Source: Sapria himalayana
Lineage: Eukaryota; Streptophyta; Magnoliopsida; Malpighiales; Rafflesiaceae
Assembly (NCBI GenBank): GCA_029783825.1
Contig: JAREIK010001332.1
Span: forward strand, 963,314-1,027,313
DNA length: 64,000 nt
Direction: 5' to 3'
Each line of letters begins with the position of its first letter. The first letter of the stretch is position 1. Positions 61,643 to 64,000 of the stretch are shown here, piece after piece. Made by a program: the position numbers and the translations under genes. Under the pieces are notes generated by a model that saw nothing but the letters and a program-made list of their open reading frames with translations, was not told the origin of the DNA and did no database searches.

Positions 61643-61727
61643 GAAATTCCCGAGCATTTTCCTGTTCCAACTGACTATTCCATTGTGAAAGCTGCTGCTG
61701 GTTGGGCTCATTGTGTAACAGCTATAG
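61643..61727 (+). CDS. RCC1-repeat family protein, exon 3
   Basis: 28 codons plus one base: EIPEHFPVPTDYSIVKAAAG then WAHCVTAI, the end of the first RCC1 repeat (family pattern 'I..V..G..H...'). It continues directly from GKHG of exon 2 and ends before a GTAATG donor in phase 1. The remaining propeller blades of the protein (relatives are several hundred residues; about 118 are encoded here) must lie beyond the window, as I find no further RCC1 text up to 64000. Confidence 0.88.
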
Positions 61728-62458
61728 GTAATGCATCTGTCTATCAGTTCTTGTGAAAGATGCCTAATTGTTATTTCATTTGGTGTGGGCCCCATCTGGG
61801 AGTTCATTACAGTGTCAAAGTTCATTCCAATGAAAAGTTGTAGGATTGAAGAGGCTATGTTCAATGGGTCTGTCCCAATGTCTACATTGCCCATGACTTC
61901 GTTGTTATTTCATTTGGTGGGCCACCTTTTGGCCCAGAAAAATAGGCCCATGCTCTGGACCCAGTTTACTGGGTGTGGGCCAGTGTGCCTGGACGTGGGC
62001 CAGCAATTTACCACTGCACTTATGGGCTGGGCCAACATGATATGTTTAAATTCCATTCCAGGCTGCCCCACCTAGCTCAAACTTCACCCCTACATTTTTT
62101 GTGCAATTTAATAAAAAGTTATGTTTGGTTCATTTGTTTCGAATGAGATAATGGATTTTATTATAATCATCAAAGCATATTTTTGATATTGTCGAGTTCA
62201 ATTTTGGTTTTTGAAATGGTGAGATCATCCAACAATTCTCATATACTGAATTGTGTGTGACCAGTTTTCTGATCAAACTGTTTATATCCATATATTTGTG
62301 CATAATTGCCATCTTCATCAATTTGAGCTTGTTTATTTGGCCCAAGCTTAAACACTGCCCAAATTTGGTTCTGCCCAAAACTAGGCTGAACTTGGCCCTT
62401 ACCTGGCCATGTCCGGCAAGGCATGCTTGCCTTCCTGGACAGTGCCTGGCACGGCATG

Positions 62459-62838
62459 TACAGGTGTCAAATGGGATGTGCCAGACCAGCATGGCCCATT
62501 TTTTCCAGGGCCAAACGGGCCAACGTGCTGTGCATGACACGACACGGTTCACTTGGGGCAGGTTCAGCATGGCTTGCCGCCCGAAATCAGTCTGGTTTCT
62601 GGCCGGTTTGTGCTGGGATTTGGGGATATGGGTACTCCCCAAATCCAAGTGGGCACTCCCGCTGGCCCGCTCGGCTCATTGCATCACCTGTCGGGCATTG
62701 TCGTGTGCTGTGCTCACGTGCTAGGCACTCGGGTCATGCCTGGCATGACACGTGGGCTGATTACCCTCGGCATGACATGACTAAACTTGGCCTGGCTCCC
62801 TGTAGGGCCTGAGCAGTCCGTACCGATTGACACCTCTA
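62459..62838. mobile_element. Non-autonomous hAT (380 bp) with perfect 8-bp duplication
   Basis: Ends TACAGGTGTCAA and TTGACACCTCTA. Flanking ACGGCATG at 62451-62458 and 62839-62846 is perfect. The interior is GC-rich, like the ends of hAT-B. It is inserted into an older GC-rich hAT end. All ORFs here are artefacts of composition. Confidence 0.92.
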
Positions 62839-62842
62839 ACGG

Positions 62843-63103
62843 CATGATTGTCTCATCGGGCTGTGCCTTGCACAACATGACCGCCTCACCAGGCCATTCC
62901 CGACACGACATGATTGCCTTATCGAACCAGGCCCAAAACGACATGACTGCCTCATCGGGTCGTGCTCGGCATGACATGATCTCACCGAGCCATGCCCGGC
63001 ACAGCATGACCGCCTCACTAGGCTGTGCCTGGCACTACACTACCACCTCACTGTGCCATGCCCGACACGACACGACCTCCTCTCTGTGATGTGCTAGGCT
63101 TGG
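62843..63103 (+). repeat. 33-bp minisatellite, eight units
   Basis: Units start CATGACCGCCTCA and end CCCGACACGA-like; seven are 33 bp, one (62975-63004) is 30 bp, and the last is degenerate. It produces multiple-of-three ORFs on both strands (62787-63089 plus; 62714-63018 minus) that are not genes. Confidence 0.9.
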
Positions 63104-63340
63104 TACATATGCATGGTACATGTGTACCATGCTTACGTGGCGGGTTTTTTAAATTAACTTGTCATGTGGTTGGTTGAGCTCATCTGCGTGGCACATGGCA
63201 CACATGGATGCGCTCCCTCCAGCACAATCGAGTCCATGCCGAGGCTCGAGCTGAAGCTTCTGGACCATCCATAAGCGTTAGCTTCTAATATGTGGCTACA
63301 AACAAACAGTAAAAAAATAAATATTTTAGGGAAGATCTAG
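63104..63340. other. GC-richer hAT subterminal-like sequence
   Basis: Contains an imperfect palindrome, GTACATATGCATGGTACATGTGTACC, near 63104-63130. No gene. Confidence 0.35.
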
Positions 63341-64000
63341 GCTGTTGGATACAATCCCAATGGATAGGGTAGAAGATATGATGGATGTCGGGGTCAACTC
63401 CTCTCTCTGCCCTATTTTAATTTTTAAAAATATTTTTAAAAAATATTTTTTAATACAAAAAAATCTATATAAATGAAATAAGAAATTTGAGTTTTTTATT
63501 CAAATCTTTCGAATTTTTTTCTCTCTCATCTCGGTCTTGGTTCTCTCTCTCTTTATAAATCTAAAATTTATAATTTTAGATTTAGAATATTTTTGTAAAA
63601 CTTAAAGAAATGTGGACATGTAGGGCAGAAAATTTGGGTGTGGGCTTGGGTTGCTGTTTTATTCTCTCATCTCCATAAATCTAATCAGGTATTAATGTAT
63701 TATTTTTTATTTAATTTTTTAATTTTTTTAACATAATTTAATTGTTAATTTAGAATATATTAAATAAATGAAAAAAAAAGTAAAAATGACTAATAGTAAA
63801 TTTAATGATAACATAATAAATATTACCACAGACATATATAATATAAATAATAATAATCCTTTTAAAAGGTCAGAGGTTGAAATCATCTTTTCTCCCATAA
63901 TTTCAATCTAAACTCAAATATCTAAAAAAATAAAAAAATAGAAGAAAATTTATAGTTTGGACTCACTTTAATATAATTTAAAATAAAAATAATAGTAATG
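63340..64000 (+). mobile_element. hAT element E, 5' portion running off the window
   Basis: The sequence parallels the leader and first exon of hAT-B (38640-39260). It has the same AT-rich run with CTCTCTC, and at 63890-63990 a reading like 'SPIISI.TQISKK' and TAGTTTGGACTCACTTTAATATAA (hAT-B: TAGTTTGGACTCATTTTAATATAA). It already carries stops. The GC-rich DNA upstream from about 62340 is probably its left terminus. Confidence 0.6.

Larger units (their letters stand above)
61728..64000 (+). other. Intron 3 of the RCC1-like gene, start only
   Basis: It opens GTAATGCATC. The phrase TTGTTATTTCATTTGGTG occurs at 61768-61785 and 61902-61919, a short direct repeat. From about 62340 onward it is occupied by hAT-family DNA. 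The intron exceeds 2.2 kb and leaves the window. Confidence 0.7.

Noticed and set aside
61237..62075. The annotated-length ORFs at 61237-61419 and 61731-62075 as genes
   Set aside because: Neither overlaps the RCC1 exon frames usefully. The first lies in intron 1 and the second starts just after exon 3 in intron 3.
62130..63089. ORFs up to 172 codons on both strands
   Set aside because: They lie across GC-rich hAT ends, a 380-bp hAT derivative and a 33-bp repeat; none shows a domain.

Overview
This 64 kb window looks like AT-rich nuclear DNA of a flowering plant. It is dominated by decayed plant transposons (CACTA, PIF/Harbinger, hAT and Copia). It also carries fragments of plant host genes: a mitochondrial CPN60 piece, a full-length ARF retrocopy, and exons of an RCC1-repeat protein. 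No bacterial, organellar or CRISPR signature is present. Nearly all ORFs are short. Most of the ORFs above 100 codons lie in CT-rich or GC-rich repeats and are not genes. Huge transposon-filled introns are known in several plant lineages, orchids among them, but I cannot name the species.

Left third (1-27085). A CACTA element with both ends and an AAT target duplication lies at 52-4637. Relics of a second CACTA follow (4880-9960, minus strand). The left terminus of a third CACTA starts at 11023, and its two genes (19716-23397 and 23538-24132, plus strand) lie far downstream. Between them is an AT-rich satellite-like array. A retroposed ARF GTPase copy with a 17-bp target duplication is inserted in that array. 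A PIF/Harbinger element, truncated at its 5' end (24268-27085), closes the block. Its 3' end has expanded into a 14-bp minisatellite.

Middle and right (27241-64000). The one apparently intact host gene encodes an RCC1-repeat protein on the plus strand. Exon 1 (27241-27436) ends in phase 1 at a GT donor. Exon 2 (61486-61559) and exon 3 (61643-61727) continue the same protein in the expected order and phase, about 34 kb away. Everything between 27437 and 61485 would be intron 1. It contains a Copia element that carries an antisense CPN60 fragment, a hAT family with several nested members, a second Copia interrupted by a hAT, and a duplicated LTR-like unit interrupted by a second Harbinger. It also holds small hAT derivatives with clean 8-bp duplications and GC-rich minisatellites. 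Intron 3 runs off the window and holds more hAT DNA.

No autonomous intact transposon is visible. Every transposase or polyprotein reading has stops and frameshifts. The main result is the split RCC1 gene, which only appears when exon 1 and exons 2-3 are read together across the transposon block.
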